From NCBI GenBank assembly GCA_022799355.1, contig JAAWOG010000020.1:1-50793 (forward strand): a stretch of DNA of 50,793 nucleotides. Reading direction: 5' to 3'. The DNA comes from Lachnospiraceae bacterium (GTDB taxonomy: Bacteria > Bacillota > Clostridia > Lachnospirales > Lachnospiraceae). How positions within the stretch are numbered: position 1 is the stretch's first letter; each line of letters begins with the position of its first letter. The translations under genes and the position numbers were made by a program. Under the pieces are notes generated by a model. That model worked only from the letters and a program-made list of their open reading frames with translations, had not been told where the DNA came from and did not search any database. This document shows positions 42,661 through 50,793 of this stretch, piece by piece.

Positions 42661-43999
42661 TATGAGAGAAAAGTATGAATCTCTTGCATTGAACGAACTA
42701 AAGGAAATAGCGAAAGTGAGGGGAATTCGCGTATCGGGACTGAAAAAGGCGGATCTGATCGAAGCTATGCTGACAGAGGACAGGAAAGATGAGGAAAAGG
42801 GAAAGGTAGTGGAGGCGAAGTCTATTATTCCCGGCAGCGCGCCCGAGGGGGAGAAATATCCGTCGGAGCTTGACAGCGGAATCAAAGCCAACGGCATTTT
42901 AGAGGTAATGCCGGACGGCTACGGCTTTATCCGCTGTGAAAACTATCTGCCCGGGGAGAATGATGTGTATGTGGCGCCCAGCCAGATCAGGCGGTTTAAT
43001 TTAAAGACCGGCGATATCGTGGAGGGAAATACAAGGATCAAAACCCAGAGCGAAAAGTTCAGCGCGCTGTTGTATGTCAGGAAGATCAACGGCTTTCCGC
43101 CGGAGATTGCGCAGCGCAGGACAAACTTTGAGGATCTGACGCCTATCTTCCCGAATGAGCGCCTGCGGCTTGAGACGCCGGGAGCTTCCGTGGCAATGCG
43201 TATTATGGATCTGATCAGTCCGGTAGGTAAGGGGCAGAGGGGTATGATCGTGTCACCGCCGAAGGCAGGTAAGACAACGCTGTTAAAGGAGATAGCGAAG
43301 TCCCTGAAAAAGACGAGCCCGGAAGTGCATCTGATTATTCTGCTGATCGACGAGCGCCCGGAGGAAGTGACGGATTTCAAGGAGGCGATCGAAGGCCCCA
43401 ATGTGGAAGTGATCTATTCTACCTTTGATGAACTGCCGGAGCATCATAAACGTGTGGCGGAGATGGTAATCGAGCGGGCCAAGAGGCTGGTGGAACATAA
43501 ACAGGATGTCTGCATTTTGCTGGATTCCATTACCCGTCTGACAAGGGCGTATAACCTGACGGTACCGCCCTCAGGAAGAACACTCTCCGGCGGTCTTGAT
43601 CCGGCGGCGCTCCATATGCCCAAGCGCTTCTTCGGCGCGGCAAGAAATATGCGGGGCGGCGGCAGCCTGACGATTCTGGCAACCGCTCTTGTCGAGACAG
43701 GTTCTAAGATGGATGACGTGATCTATGAGGAATTTAAGGGAACCGGTAATATGGAGATGGTTCTTGACCGGAAGCTTTCCGAAAAGAGAGTGTTCCCGGC
43801 TGTGGATATTCCGAAGTCCAGCACCAGAAGAGAGGATCTGCTCCTGACACCTGACGAACAGGAGATCATCAATATCCTGAGAAAGGCGTTAAACGGCATG
43901 AAAGCGGACGAGGCGGTGGACAAGATACTGGATCTGTTTGCGAGGACAAAGACAAACGGGGAGTTTGTTAATATGGTCAGGAAGATGAAGTTTATCTGA
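42653..43999 (+). CDS. rho: Transcription termination factor Rho
   Basis: 448 residues, a compact Rho without the long insert seen in some Clostridia and Actinobacteria. It is a hexameric RNA helicase ending transcription. Order: N-terminal helical domain ([20 protein letters not shown]), RNA-binding OB fold ([32 protein letters not shown]), Walker [16 protein letters not shown] (about 201-215), Walker [17 protein letters not shown], and the R-loop region [11 protein letters not shown]. All are intact. AAAGGAG lies about 13 nt before the ATG, rather far; a second ATG at 42662 gives longer spacing still. A stem-loop (CTGATAA/TTATCAG, 43996-44015) overlaps the stop but lacks a T-tract. Confidence 0.96.
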   Translation: MSDMREKYESLALNELKEIAKVRGIRVSGLKKADLIEAMLTEDRKDEEKGKVVEAKSIIPGSAPEGEKYPSELDSGIKANGILEVMPDGYGFIRCENYLPGENDVYVAPSQIRRFNLKTGDIVEGNTRIKTQSEKFSALLYVRKINGFPPEIAQRRTNFEDLTPIFPNERLRLETPGASVAMRIMDLISPVGKGQRGMIVSPPKAGKTTLLKEIAKSLKKTSPEVHLIILLIDERPEEVTDFKEAIEGPNVEVIYSTFDELPEHHKRVAEMVIERAKRLVEHKQDVCILLDSITRLTRAYNLTVPPSGRTLSGGLDPAALHMPKRFFGAARNMRGGGSLTILATALVETGSKMDDVIYEEFKGTGNMEMVLDRKLSEKRVFPAVDIPKSSTRREDLLLTPDEQEIINILRKALNGMKADEAVDKILDLFARTKTNGEFVNMVRKMKFI

Positions 44000-44035
44000 T
44001 AAAAGAGATTATCAGAAAAAAGAAAAAATTAATAC

Positions 44036-44064
44036 TTGCGCAGATGAGGACGCTATGCTATAAT
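44036..44064 (+). promoter_or_regulatory. rpmE promoter
   Basis: TTGCGC (44036-44041), 17-nt spacer, TATAAT (44059-44064). Confidence 0.7.
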
Positions 44065-44142
44065 GAATAAGCTGTCGCTGAGAGGCGGGCAATTTTGTAA
44101 TAGAGAAAAATAAGCGCAAATGAAAATAGAGAGGTGAGAGAA

Positions 44143-44346
44143 ATGAAAGAAGGACTGCATCCTGCCTACTATCAGGCAACTGTCACATGTAACTGCGGGA
44201 ATACATTTGTAACGGGTTCCACTAAGCCGGAAATTCACGTTGAGGTTTGTTCCAAATGTCATTCATTCTATACTGGCCAGCAGAAGTCAGCCAGAGCAGA
44301 TGGACGTATTGATAAGTTCAACAAAAAATACGGCATGGCAAAATAA
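44143..44346 (+). CDS. rpmE: 50S ribosomal protein L31
   Basis: 67 residues from the ATG at 44143 (AGAGGTGAGAG upstream); an in-frame GTG at 44134 is too close to that site to be used. It starts [20 protein letters not shown] and ends [17 protein letters not shown] and CSKC supply the zinc-binding cysteines of the C+ form of L31, so this is the zinc-containing type. It lies between rho and the DUF1385 gene, a conserved order in Clostridia, with its own promoter and terminator. Confidence 0.97.
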   Translation: MKEGLHPAYYQATVTCNCGNTFVTGSTKPEIHVEVCSKCHSFYTGQQKSARADGRIDKFNKKYGMAK

Positions 44347-44356
44347 GACGATTATG

Positions 44357-44391
44357 ATGGGGTTGGGGAATGGTTTTCTCAACCCCTTTTT
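44357..44391 (+). terminator. Rho-independent terminator of rpmE
   Basis: GGGGTTG (44359-44365) pairs with CAACCCC (44380-44386), followed by five T. Confidence 0.85.
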
Positions 44392-44535
44392 CGTTAAATA
44401 CAGGGGCAGTCCGCAGAGCGTGCTGTCCGTTGTTTTAAGAAGCGGGGAAGGACGGAGCTGTCCGCATCAGTCCGGGTGGTTGTGTCCGCCCGCTTTTTGG
44501 CAGTTATTTCAGGAAGATATAGCAGGGAGTATAAG

Positions 44536-46269
44536 ATGGGCAGAAAAAGAAGATGCTATTCCGGCATAGGCGGCCAGGCGGTGCTGGAAGGGATTATGAT
44601 GAAAAACAATACACGGTATTCCGTGGCTGTCAGAAAGCCGAATGGTGAGATTGATGTGGAAATCGGGGAATATGCCGGTATACTGGGGAAAAGTGCGGTG
44701 ACGAAGGTTCCCTTTATCCGGGGAATTTTTTCTTTTGTGGATTCTCTGAGGCTGGGGACAAAATGCCTGAATCATTCCGCCGCTTTTTTTGCGGAAGAGG
44801 AGACGGCTGAGGAGAGCGCAGCGGACAAGATGCTGAATAAGGTTTTTAAGGATAAGGCGGAAAGTATTCTGATGGCGCTGACGATGGTCGTTGCGGTTGT
44901 TTTCGCTGTGGGTATTTTTATGGTGCTGCCTTATATTCTTTCCAGCTATCTCGAGAGGTTTGTGCGGAATGAATCTCTTCTGGCTATTATAGAAGGATTG
45001 ATCCGTATCCTGATTTTTGTGATGTATGTTTTGTTGATTTCGCTGATGAAGGATATCAGACGCGTGTATATGTACCACGGTGCGGAGCACAAATGTATTA
45101 ATTGTATTGAACGGGGAAGAGAGCTGACCGTTGAAAACGTGATGAAAAGTTCCAAACAGCACAGGCGCTGCGGCACCAGTTTTCTGTTGTTTGTGATGCT
45201 GGTCAGTGTGATATTGTTTTTCTTTATCAGGGTGGACAATATGGCGCTGAAAATATTGCTTCGGATTTTACTGATACCTGTTATCGCCGGCATTGCCTAT
45301 GAGATGATCCGTCTGGCGGGCAGGACTGACAACTGGCTGGTCCGCACTGTTTCAGCGCCGGGGCTTTGGCTGCAGGGGCTTACCACAAAGGAACCCGATG
45401 AGGGGATGGTGGAAGTGGCAATCAAAGCGGTGGAAGCCGTGTTTGACTGGAAGGCATATCTGAGGGAAAACTTCGGATATGAGGACGAACAGGAATCGGA
45501 AGGGTATGTCGGAGAGGATGAGTATTCGGAAGGATATACCGGGGAGAGCGGATATTCGGAAGAGGCTGTCGGGGAGGACGGATATTCGGAAGAAGAGTAT
45601 GCTGTAGAAAAAGGGCGGCCGGAAGAGGCGTATTTTGCAGAGAAAGGGAAGCCGGAAGAGGAGTATCTTGTAGAGAAAGGGTACCCGGAAGAGAAAGCTG
45701 CCATAGAGGAAGGAAATATCGAAAAGGAGTATGCCGGAGAGCTGAGACCGGAGGGGGAACAGTCCCCAAAAGTAGGAACTCGTCGTAAAACAGTACGGAA
45801 AAAGATCGAATCAGACGAGAAACAGCAAAAGGCTATACAGGGGGAAGTAAAACAGGAGAGAGTAAAACGGGAGAAAGTAAAGCAGGGGGATGCAAAGCCG
45901 GATAAGATTATACAAGGGGAAGTAAAACAGGAGAGAGTAAAACGGGAGAAAGTAAAGCAGGGGGAAGCGAAGCCGGATAAGGCTATACAGGTGGAAGTAA
46001 AGCAGGAGAGAGTAAAACGGGAGAAAGTAAAGCAGGGGGAAGCGAAACAGGATAAGGTTATACAGGGGGAAGTAAAGCAGGAGAGGGTAAAACGGGAGAA
46101 AGCAAAGCAAGGGGAAGCAAAGCCGGATAAGGTGAAACAGGAGAAGGTAAAACGGGAGAAGATAAACCAGCAGAAAGTAAAACCGGAACCCGAACGGTTA
46201 AAGGTAGTGGAGCTGGGAATAGAGGATGAGGATGAGCCCAGTTTTATCGGCAGCGACAGTATTGAGTGA
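44536..46269 (+). CDS. DUF1385 (YqhQ-like) membrane protein with long charged repeat tail
   Basis: 577 residues from the ATG at 44536 after CAGGGAG. Residues 1-310 are the DUF1385 core: GGQAVLEGIMMKNNTRYSVA at the start, two or more pairs of membrane helices (LMALTMVVAVVFAVGIFMVL; SLLAIIEGLIRILIFVMYVL; TSFLLFVMLVSVILFFFIRV) and the signature MYHGAEHKCINCIERGRELT. Function of the family is unknown. The tail is unusual: about 340-430 is an acidic tandem array (GYSEEAVGEDGYSEEEYAVE) and about 435-555 a basic array of 25-residue repeats (KQERVKREKVKQGEAKPDK). Typical members end soon after the core, so the tail is an addition. It overlaps prmC by 4 bp. Confidence 0.88.
   Translation: MGRKRRCYSGIGGQAVLEGIMMKNNTRYSVAVRKPNGEIDVEIGEYAGILGKSAVTKVPFIRGIFSFVDSLRLGTKCLNHSAAFFAEEETAEESAADKMLNKVFKDKAESILMALTMVVAVVFAVGIFMVLPYILSSYLERFVRNESLLAIIEGLIRILIFVMYVLLISLMKDIRRVYMYHGAEHKCINCIERGRELTVENVMKSSKQHRRCGTSFLLFVMLVSVILFFFIRVDNMALKILLRILLIPVIAGIAYEMIRLAGRTDNWLVRTVSAPGLWLQGLTTKEPDEGMVEVAIKAVEAVFDWKAYLRENFGYEDEQESEGYVGEDEYSEGYTGESGYSEEAVGEDGYSEEEYAVEKGRPEEAYFAEKGKPEEEYLVEKGYPEEKAAIEEGNIEKEYAGELRPEGEQSPKVGTRRKTVRKKIESDEKQQKAIQGEVKQERVKREKVKQGDAKPDKIIQGEVKQERVKREKVKQGEAKPDKAIQVEVKQERVKREKVKQGEAKQDKVIQGEVKQERVKREKAKQGEAKPDKVKQEKVKREKINQQKVKPEPERLKVVELGIEDEDEPSFIGSDSIE
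45841..46125 (+). repeat. 75-bp tandem repeat inside the DUF1385 gene (about 3.8 copies)
   Basis: Units begin at 45841, 45916, 45991 and 46066 and encode GEVKQERVKREKVKQGEAKP plus DKxIQ. Copies differ by few bases, which suggests recent expansion by slippage or unequal recombination. Each unit is in frame, so copy-number change alters only tail length. Confidence 0.85.
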
Positions 46270-47120
46270 AAAAGGCATGGAATGAGATGCGGTATCAGGA
46301 GATTTACAGGCAGGGAGTATACGCTTTAGAGCGGGCAGGGATAGAGGAGGCGGCGCTGGATGCCAGATTGCTTTTGGAGGATGTCTGCGGTACGGATAGG
46401 ACGGCGCTGTATGCACATGGCGAACAGGAGCTGACCGGTGGGCAGGAGGAGCGGTATCTGGAAAAGATCAGACACCGGGCGGAGAGGATTCCGCTCCAGC
46501 ATATCCTTGGAAAAACGGAATTTATGGGATTGACTTTCAAGGTCAATGAGGATGTGCTCTGTCCTCGCCCGGATACGGAAATACTGGTGGAAGAGGTGTT
46601 AAAACATCTGCATGATGGTATGCGGATTCTTGACATCGGTACGGGCAGCGGCTGTATTTTGCTGAGCCTGCTTCATTATTCCAATGATTGTCAGGGAGTC
46701 GGGGTGGATATTTCCGAAAAAGCGCTGCAGGTGGCGAAGGAAAATGCGGAAAAACTGTCGGCGGATCGGGCATCTTTTATCAGGAGTGATCTGTTTGGTG
46801 GGGTGGAAGGCGTTTTTGAGATTATTGTGTCCAATCCGCCTTATATCAGAAGCAGCGAGATAGAGCACCTGATGCCGGAAGTAAGAGATCATGATCCGCG
46901 CGCTGCCCTTGACGGCAGGGAGGACGGCCTGTTTTTTTACCGGGAGATCACAAAAAGGGCAAAAGAGTATCTGCCCGGTGGCGGTATGCTGTTTTATGAA
47001 ATCGGATATGATCAGGGAGAAGCGGTCAGCAGAATAATGAGAGACAACGGGTTCCGGGAAGTTGAGATCATAAAGGACTTTTCGGGGCTGGACAGGGTTG
47101 TATCGGGGACGGCGTATTGA
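46266..47120 (+). CDS. prmC: Release factor glutamine methyltransferase PrmC (HemK)
   Basis: 284 residues. The start is the GTG at 46266, which overlaps the previous stop by GTGA; ATG 46287 is the alternative. It methylates the GGQ glutamine of release factors. The N-terminal helical domain (RQGVYALERAGIEEAALDAR) is followed by the SAM site ILDIGTGSGCILLSLLHYSN, VGVDISEKALQVAKENAEKL, and the catalytic substrate-glutamine motif VSNPPYIRSSEI. The RF1 gene, its substrate, lies 75 bp downstream, the classic pairing. Confidence 0.95.
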   Translation: MKKAWNEMRYQEIYRQGVYALERAGIEEAALDARLLLEDVCGTDRTALYAHGEQELTGGQEERYLEKIRHRAERIPLQHILGKTEFMGLTFKVNEDVLCPRPDTEILVEEVLKHLHDGMRILDIGTGSGCILLSLLHYSNDCQGVGVDISEKALQVAKENAEKLSADRASFIRSDLFGGVEGVFEIIVSNPPYIRSSEIEHLMPEVRDHDPRAALDGREDGLFFYREITKRAKEYLPGGGMLFYEIGYDQGEAVSRIMRDNGFREVEIIKDFSGLDRVVSGTAY

Positions 47121-47195
47121 GAGATTGATATATGGCCGGTTATCCGGTACAGAGATTGATAAATATTGCGGAGAAAATAAGGAGAGGTATTTCAT

Positions 47196-48269
47196 ATGTT
47201 TGACAAATTGGATGATCTGCTGCGGAGATTTGAGGAGATCATGAACGAACTGGCTGAGCCGGGAGTTACGGATAACCAGAAGCATTTCCGTGAACTGATG
47301 AAGGAACAGAGCGACCTCACCCCTTTGGTGGAGGCGTATAAAGAGTATAAAAAATGCGGGCAGGATGTGGAGGATTCTCTGGCAATGCTGGAGGAGGAGT
47401 CTGATGAAGATATGCGGGATATGCTGAAAGAGGAACTTTCCGCATCCAAAAAGCGTATTGAAGAGTTGGAAAACGAGTTGAAGATCCTGCTGCTGCCGAA
47501 AGATCCCAATGATGACAAGAATGTCATTGTGGAGATCCGTGCCGGCGCCGGCGGCGATGAGGCGGCTCTTTTTGCGGCGGAAATATATCGTATGTATGTG
47601 CATTACGCGGAGACAAAAAGATGGAAGGTGGAGACGCTGGAGGTGGAGGAAATCGGCATCGGCGGCATGAAGAGCGTGACCTTTATGCTCAGCGGCCAGG
47701 GCGCTTACTCCATTATGAAATATGAGAGCGGAGTGCATCGGGTACAGCGCGTGCCTGAGACGGAATCCGGCGGGCGCATCCATACGTCCACAATCACCGT
47801 GGCAGTGATGCCGGAGGCGGAGGAAGTGGATGTGCAGATCGATGAGCGGGATATTCGGATCGATGTATGCAGATCTTCAGGAGCCGGCGGACAGTGTGTC
47901 AACACCACGGACTCCGCGGTACGTCTGACACATATTCCCACGGGAATCGTGATTTATTCCCAGACTGAAAAGTCTCAGATACAGAACAGGGCAAAGGCAT
48001 ATGCTCTTCTGCGCACAAAACTCTATGATCTGGAGCAGCAGAAAGCTCATGATGCGGAGGCGGAACTGCGCAAGAGTCAGGTGGGGACAGGCGACCGGTC
48101 CGAAAAAATCAGAACCTATAATTTCCCTCAGGGCAGGGTGACGGATCACAGGATCAACCTGACTTTGTATAAGCTGGATAAGATCATGAACGGGGATATC
48201 CAGGAGGTCATAGATGCATGCATTGCAGCCGATCAGGCAGCAAAATTGTTGAAGATGGGAGAAAACTGA
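47196..48269 (+). CDS. prfA: Peptide chain release factor 1
   Basis: 357 residues; ATG follows AAGGAGAGG. It reads UAA and UAG stop codons and frees the peptide. The acidic N-terminal coiled-coil domain is followed by [18 protein letters not shown], the codon-recognition PxT motif as PET in [15 protein letters not shown], and the catalytic GGQ in [17 protein letters not shown] (Gln about 234). PxT rather than SPF marks RF1 instead of RF2. Confidence 0.97.
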   Translation: MFDKLDDLLRRFEEIMNELAEPGVTDNQKHFRELMKEQSDLTPLVEAYKEYKKCGQDVEDSLAMLEEESDEDMRDMLKEELSASKKRIEELENELKILLLPKDPNDDKNVIVEIRAGAGGDEAALFAAEIYRMYVHYAETKRWKVETLEVEEIGIGGMKSVTFMLSGQGAYSIMKYESGVHRVQRVPETESGGRIHTSTITVAVMPEAEEVDVQIDERDIRIDVCRSSGAGGQCVNTTDSAVRLTHIPTGIVIYSQTEKSQIQNRAKAYALLRTKLYDLEQQKAHDAEAELRKSQVGTGDRSEKIRTYNFPQGRVTDHRINLTLYKLDKIMNGDIQEVIDACIAADQAAKLLKMGEN

Positions 48270-48324
48270 GTTCCCGGAAGATGTACTGAAAGAGATCATG
48301 CGGAACTGGAATAAGGAGAAAAAT

Positions 48325-48654
48325 ATGATACTTGATTTTAAACAGATGGAAGAGACGATAATGCCTCATTTTAAGGGCGGCGAGAAGCAGATGGCAGCAA
48401 AGATGTATGCGGATGAGAAAAACCGTATTCTGCTGAGCAGGCTGATTCCGGGGGCGAGTGTGGGACTGCATACTCATGAGGGCAGCAGTGAGATCATCTA
48501 TATTCTGGAAGGTGCGGCGAAGGTATTTTATGACGGTGAGGAGCTGCGGATCGGTGCGGGAGAGGCGCATTATTGTCCGGAGGGGCACGAGCACAGTCTG
48601 ATCAATGATACGGACAGTGATCTTGTGTTTTTTGCTGTGGTGCCGCAGCAGTAG
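48325..48654 (+). CDS. Small cupin-domain protein
   Basis: 109 residues from the ATG at 48325, which follows AATAAGGAG; the longer frame from 48298 has no site. Two cupin motifs are visible: GLHTHEGSSEIIYILEGAAK (metal His, His and Glu) and GEAHYCPEGHEHSLINDTD (His). It is a single-domain cupin, possibly a metal-dependent isomerase or a sensor. The substrate is unknown. It lies 56 bp after prfA. Confidence 0.85.
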   Translation: MILDFKQMEETIMPHFKGGEKQMAAKMYADEKNRILLSRLIPGASVGLHTHEGSSEIIYILEGAAKVFYDGEELRIGAGEAHYCPEGHEHSLINDTDSDLVFFAVVPQQ

Positions 48655-48692
48655 GAGGCATATACTGTAAAAAAGATTTTTTTGAGGTATCA

Positions 48693-50480
48693 ATGGCTTC
48701 ACAGAAACTGGAAAACTTGTTAAATCTGTCTTTGGAGGCATCACCCGGGGAGCGGGAGAGGTCTCTGGAATTGCCGGTTGGCGTGGAAGAGGACAGGTGG
48801 GAACTGATCATAAAATATCATGGAGACCTTGGGGAGGCTTTACGCAGAGCCGGTTTGCTGCCGGCAGATCAGGATATGACGGCAGGAGATTTGACCGAAA
48901 CGGTACAGGTGGAATATTTACTGCCGGGATATGCGATTATGACGGCAGGGCAGGAGGCGATAGCGCTGCTTCCTTCCCTGCCGGAAATTGATTTTGTGGA
49001 AAAGCCCAAGGCACTGTATGAGGGAGAGATCAGTATCGGCCAGGGCAAGCTTGCCTCCTGTGTGCAGGAAGTGACGGAGAGGGAGCCCTATTTGAGCGGA
49101 CAGGGATGTCTTGTCGGAATACCGGATTCCGGTATCGATTATAAAAACGGCGTGTTTCTGGATGAACAGGGACAGAGCCGCATTTTGTTTTTGTGGGATC
49201 AAACCCTGCAGGCAGATAAGGAAAAGAACCTTGTATCGCCGCAGGGCTTTTTTCATGGTGTGGAATTTACGAAGGAGCAGCTTGATCAAAGTATTGTATC
49301 CGGCGCAGCGCTTACATTTGACCGTTCGGGGCACGGGACCGGAGTGGCAGCCATAGCGGCAGGAAAGGAGGGGGTTGCGCCCGGAGCAGGGCTTTTGGTT
49401 GTAAAGCTTGGGAAGGGAAGCGGCGCGGCAGGCTCTTCCCGCACGACGGAACTGATGCGCGCTGTGGCATGGATGCTGCAAAAGGCGCAGGAACTTGGGA
49501 TGCCCCTTGCAATCAATATCAGTTATGGCAGTACCTATGGTTCCCATGACGGAACATCGCTGCTGGAGACTTTTTTAAACAGTGCGGCGGAAAGTTACAA
49601 GACGGTAATCTGTGTGGGAAGCGGGAATGAGGGAGCGGCGGCAGGGCATACGCAGGTTATTTTAGACGGGGAGAAACGGGTGGAGTGCAGCATAGCGGGC
49701 TATCAGGGTGCTTGTAATATTTCGATGTGGAAAAATTACGGGGATGTCTTTCGGTTAGAGCTGATATCTCCGGGAGGCGGCAGTCTGGAAATTCCGCTGG
49801 ACAGGATCGGAAAAAGGGAATTTGTGCTAGATGGGACAAAGATATTGTTTTACTGCGGGGAACCGGCGCCTTATACCAAGCTGCAGGAATATTATTTCGA
49901 CTTTCTTGGTACGCCTTACATTGTGGCGGGAATCTGGACTTTTGTGCTGACACCTCTTAAGGTCATCCAGGGCGCCGTCAGTTTTTATCTGCCTTCGGCG
50001 GAGGCGGTAAACAGGGGCACCAATTTTTTCCGTCCCACGGCGGCGGTGTCCATGACGATCCCCTCTACGGCGCAGAAGGTCATTACCGTGGGGGCATATA
50101 ATCCCCTTTATCAGGAATATGCGGATTTTTCCGGCAGGGGTTATCTCATAGGGGAAGGGACGGCGGAGGAAGGAAAATTTTTCTATGAGCAGCAGATGAA
50201 ACCGGATCTGTGCGCGCCCGGTACGGATCTTCTGGTACCGGATGGGCAGGGAAGTTATGCGGTAGTCTCCGGTACATCTTTTGCGGCACCCTTTGCCGCC
50301 GGCAGCAGTGCACTGCTGATGGAGTGGGGGATCGTGCAGGGGAACGATCCGTATCTGTACGGGGAGAAAGTGAAGGCTTATTTTATCAAGGGGGCGAAGA
50401 GGCTGCCGGGGTTTACGAGATATCCGAATGAGATGGTTGGGTGGGGGGCGCTTTGTGTTGAAAATAGTTTGCCTGTGTAA
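48693..50480 (+). CDS. S8 subtilisin-like protease of the Csp-like clostridial type
   Basis: 595 residues. The catalytic triad is complete: Asp in GIPDSGIDY (about 147), His in DRSGHGTGVAAIAAG (about 213) and Ser in VSGTSFAAPFAAG (about 529), so it should be active. The N-terminal ~100 residues look like a prodomain (LPGYAIMTAGQEAIALLPSL, EIDFVEKPKALYEG). About 330-450 is an insert with beta-rich sequence between His and Ser blocks, as in CspBA/CspC germination proteases. There is no signal peptide, so it may act in the cytoplasm or be packaged in a spore. The start is preceded by TGAGG. A role in spore germination is plausible but not proven by context. Confidence 0.88.
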   Translation: MASQKLENLLNLSLEASPGERERSLELPVGVEEDRWELIIKYHGDLGEALRRAGLLPADQDMTAGDLTETVQVEYLLPGYAIMTAGQEAIALLPSLPEIDFVEKPKALYEGEISIGQGKLASCVQEVTEREPYLSGQGCLVGIPDSGIDYKNGVFLDEQGQSRILFLWDQTLQADKEKNLVSPQGFFHGVEFTKEQLDQSIVSGAALTFDRSGHGTGVAAIAAGKEGVAPGAGLLVVKLGKGSGAAGSSRTTELMRAVAWMLQKAQELGMPLAINISYGSTYGSHDGTSLLETFLNSAAESYKTVICVGSGNEGAAAGHTQVILDGEKRVECSIAGYQGACNISMWKNYGDVFRLELISPGGGSLEIPLDRIGKREFVLDGTKILFYCGEPAPYTKLQEYYFDFLGTPYIVAGIWTFVLTPLKVIQGAVSFYLPSAEAVNRGTNFFRPTAAVSMTIPSTAQKVITVGAYNPLYQEYADFSGRGYLIGEGTAEEGKFFYEQQMKPDLCAPGTDLLVPDGQGSYAVVSGTSFAAPFAAGSSALLMEWGIVQGNDPYLYGEKVKAYFIKGAKRLPGFTRYPNEMVGWGALCVENSLPV

Positions 50481-50501
50481 AAGAGAGTAGATTTTTAGGG
50501 A

Positions 50502-50549
50502 AATAAGCACTTTGTTTTGGCATATATATTGTCGAATAAAGTGCTTATT
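50502..50549. terminator. Stem-loop after the protease gene
   Basis: AATAAGCACTTT (50502-50513) is perfectly complementary to AAAGTGCTTATT (50538-50549) around a 24-nt loop. The T-tract is poor. Bases 50550-50656 show no gene. Confidence 0.55.
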
Positions 50550-50656
50550 GTACGTTGTTTGGATTTTATATAAATATTTGGTAGGGCTAAAACGAATCAC
50601 AATTTATAAATAGCATGGATTTTTAAGATGGAAATAGAACTTGCGTTCGAAACTAA

Positions 50657-50685
50657 TTGAAAAAGTAAAGATGGTATGCTATACT
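50657..50685 (+). promoter_or_regulatory. Promoter of the last, truncated gene
   Basis: TTGAAA (50657-50662), 17-nt spacer, TATACT (50680-50685). Confidence 0.65.
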
Positions 50686-50733
50686 TCTACATGTGTAATA
50701 AGATTTTAATCAGTGCCATATGGGAGGAGAAGG

Positions 50734-50793
50734 ATGGGAAAAAATAAAGTAATTGTGGTGCAAAACATTAACGTTACTGTTTCAGAGGAAAAT
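50734..50793 (+). CDS. Gene cut by the right edge; possibly a KilA-N-type protein
   Basis: ATG at 50734 follows GGGAGGAGAAGG, and 20 codons remain: MGKNKVIVVQNINVTVSEEN. The beginning 'I.VQN..VTV..EN' resembles the start of KilA-N domain proteins of phages and gut bacteria, which would continue with a 'DYI.LTDMA' run. Too little sequence is present to be certain. If it is KilA-N, it would mark the edge of a phage-related or other accessory region. Confidence 0.5.
   Translation, partial: MGKNKVIVVQNINVTVSEEN

Noticed and set aside
43996-44015. Stem-loop at the rho stop as an intrinsic terminator
   Set aside because: It is followed by A-rich rather than T-rich sequence on the rho strand, so it is not a standard terminator.
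45841-46125. Evenly spaced 75-bp repeats that could be taken for a CRISPR-like array
   Set aside because: The repeats are contiguous without unique spacers, are in frame with a long gene, and encode a regular peptide repeat. There are no cas genes.

Overview
The window reads as a chromosomal segment of a Lachnospiraceae-type member of the Clostridia. The evidence is gene content and order: addB-addA, a clpB followed by a DUF4250 gene, rho-rpmE-DUF1385-prmC-prfA, DUF4364 beside a malic enzyme, a fused membrane/spermidine-synthase-like protein, strong AGGAGG ribosome sites and TTGACA/TATAAT promoters with 17-nt spacers. The outermost left ~100 bases do not fit: they read as the C-terminal barrel of a Bacteroidota outer-membrane protein fused out of frame into a TetR gene. 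This is most simply an assembly chimera at the sequence end.

Layout. (1) 1-8.85 kb: a left-truncated TetR regulator, a membrane-anchored charged helical protein, and the AddAB helicase-nuclease. (2) 8.88-9.93 kb: an AT-rich two-gene cassette (67 aa + 207 aa, the second with ADP-ribosyltransferase-like sequence motifs) with its own promoter and terminator; it could be a toxin-antitoxin pair. (3) 10.0-14.0 kb: clpB behind a degenerate CIRCE (HrcA) operator, a DUF4250 gene and a polysaccharide deacetylase. (4) 14.06-29.35 kb: a LacI regulator divergent from a ~14-kb operon of 13 genes: a 2-hydroxyacid dehydrogenase, two beta-propeller proteins, a complete peptide-type ABC importer, a membrane protein, a SnoaL-like protein, a YhcH/YiaL protein, an MFS carrier and a LyxK-like sugar kinase. 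Four near-identical ATCGAT-centred operators sit around both divergent promoters in a mirrored arrangement. The substrate is unknown; a sugar acid or lactone, or a glycoside, is plausible.

(5) 29.5-35.3 kb, minus strand: a three-gene phosphorelay operon with no DNA-binding output: a stand-alone receiver, a histidine kinase-receiver-HPt hybrid, and a histidine kinase-receiver protein whose C-terminus is a DegV (fatty-acid-binding) domain. (6) 35.3-36.5 kb: the scar of a mobile element beside tRNA-Val(CAC): a run of hairpins, a 340-bp unit bounded by a 30-bp inverted repeat carrying a 63-aa gene, a transposase remnant, and an integrase remnant that seems to have lost its start codon. (7) 36.6-50.5 kb: housekeeping genes (spermidine-synthase-like, rarA, DUF4364, malic enzyme, rho, rpmE, DUF1385 with a charge-segregated repeat tail, prmC, prfA, a cupin and a Csp-like subtilase). 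The right edge cuts the first 20 codons of one more gene.

The strongest candidates for undescribed biology are the DegV-coupled phosphorelay, the LacI-controlled catabolic operon and the small AT-rich ART-like cassette. No CRISPR array, rRNA or complete insertion sequence was seen.
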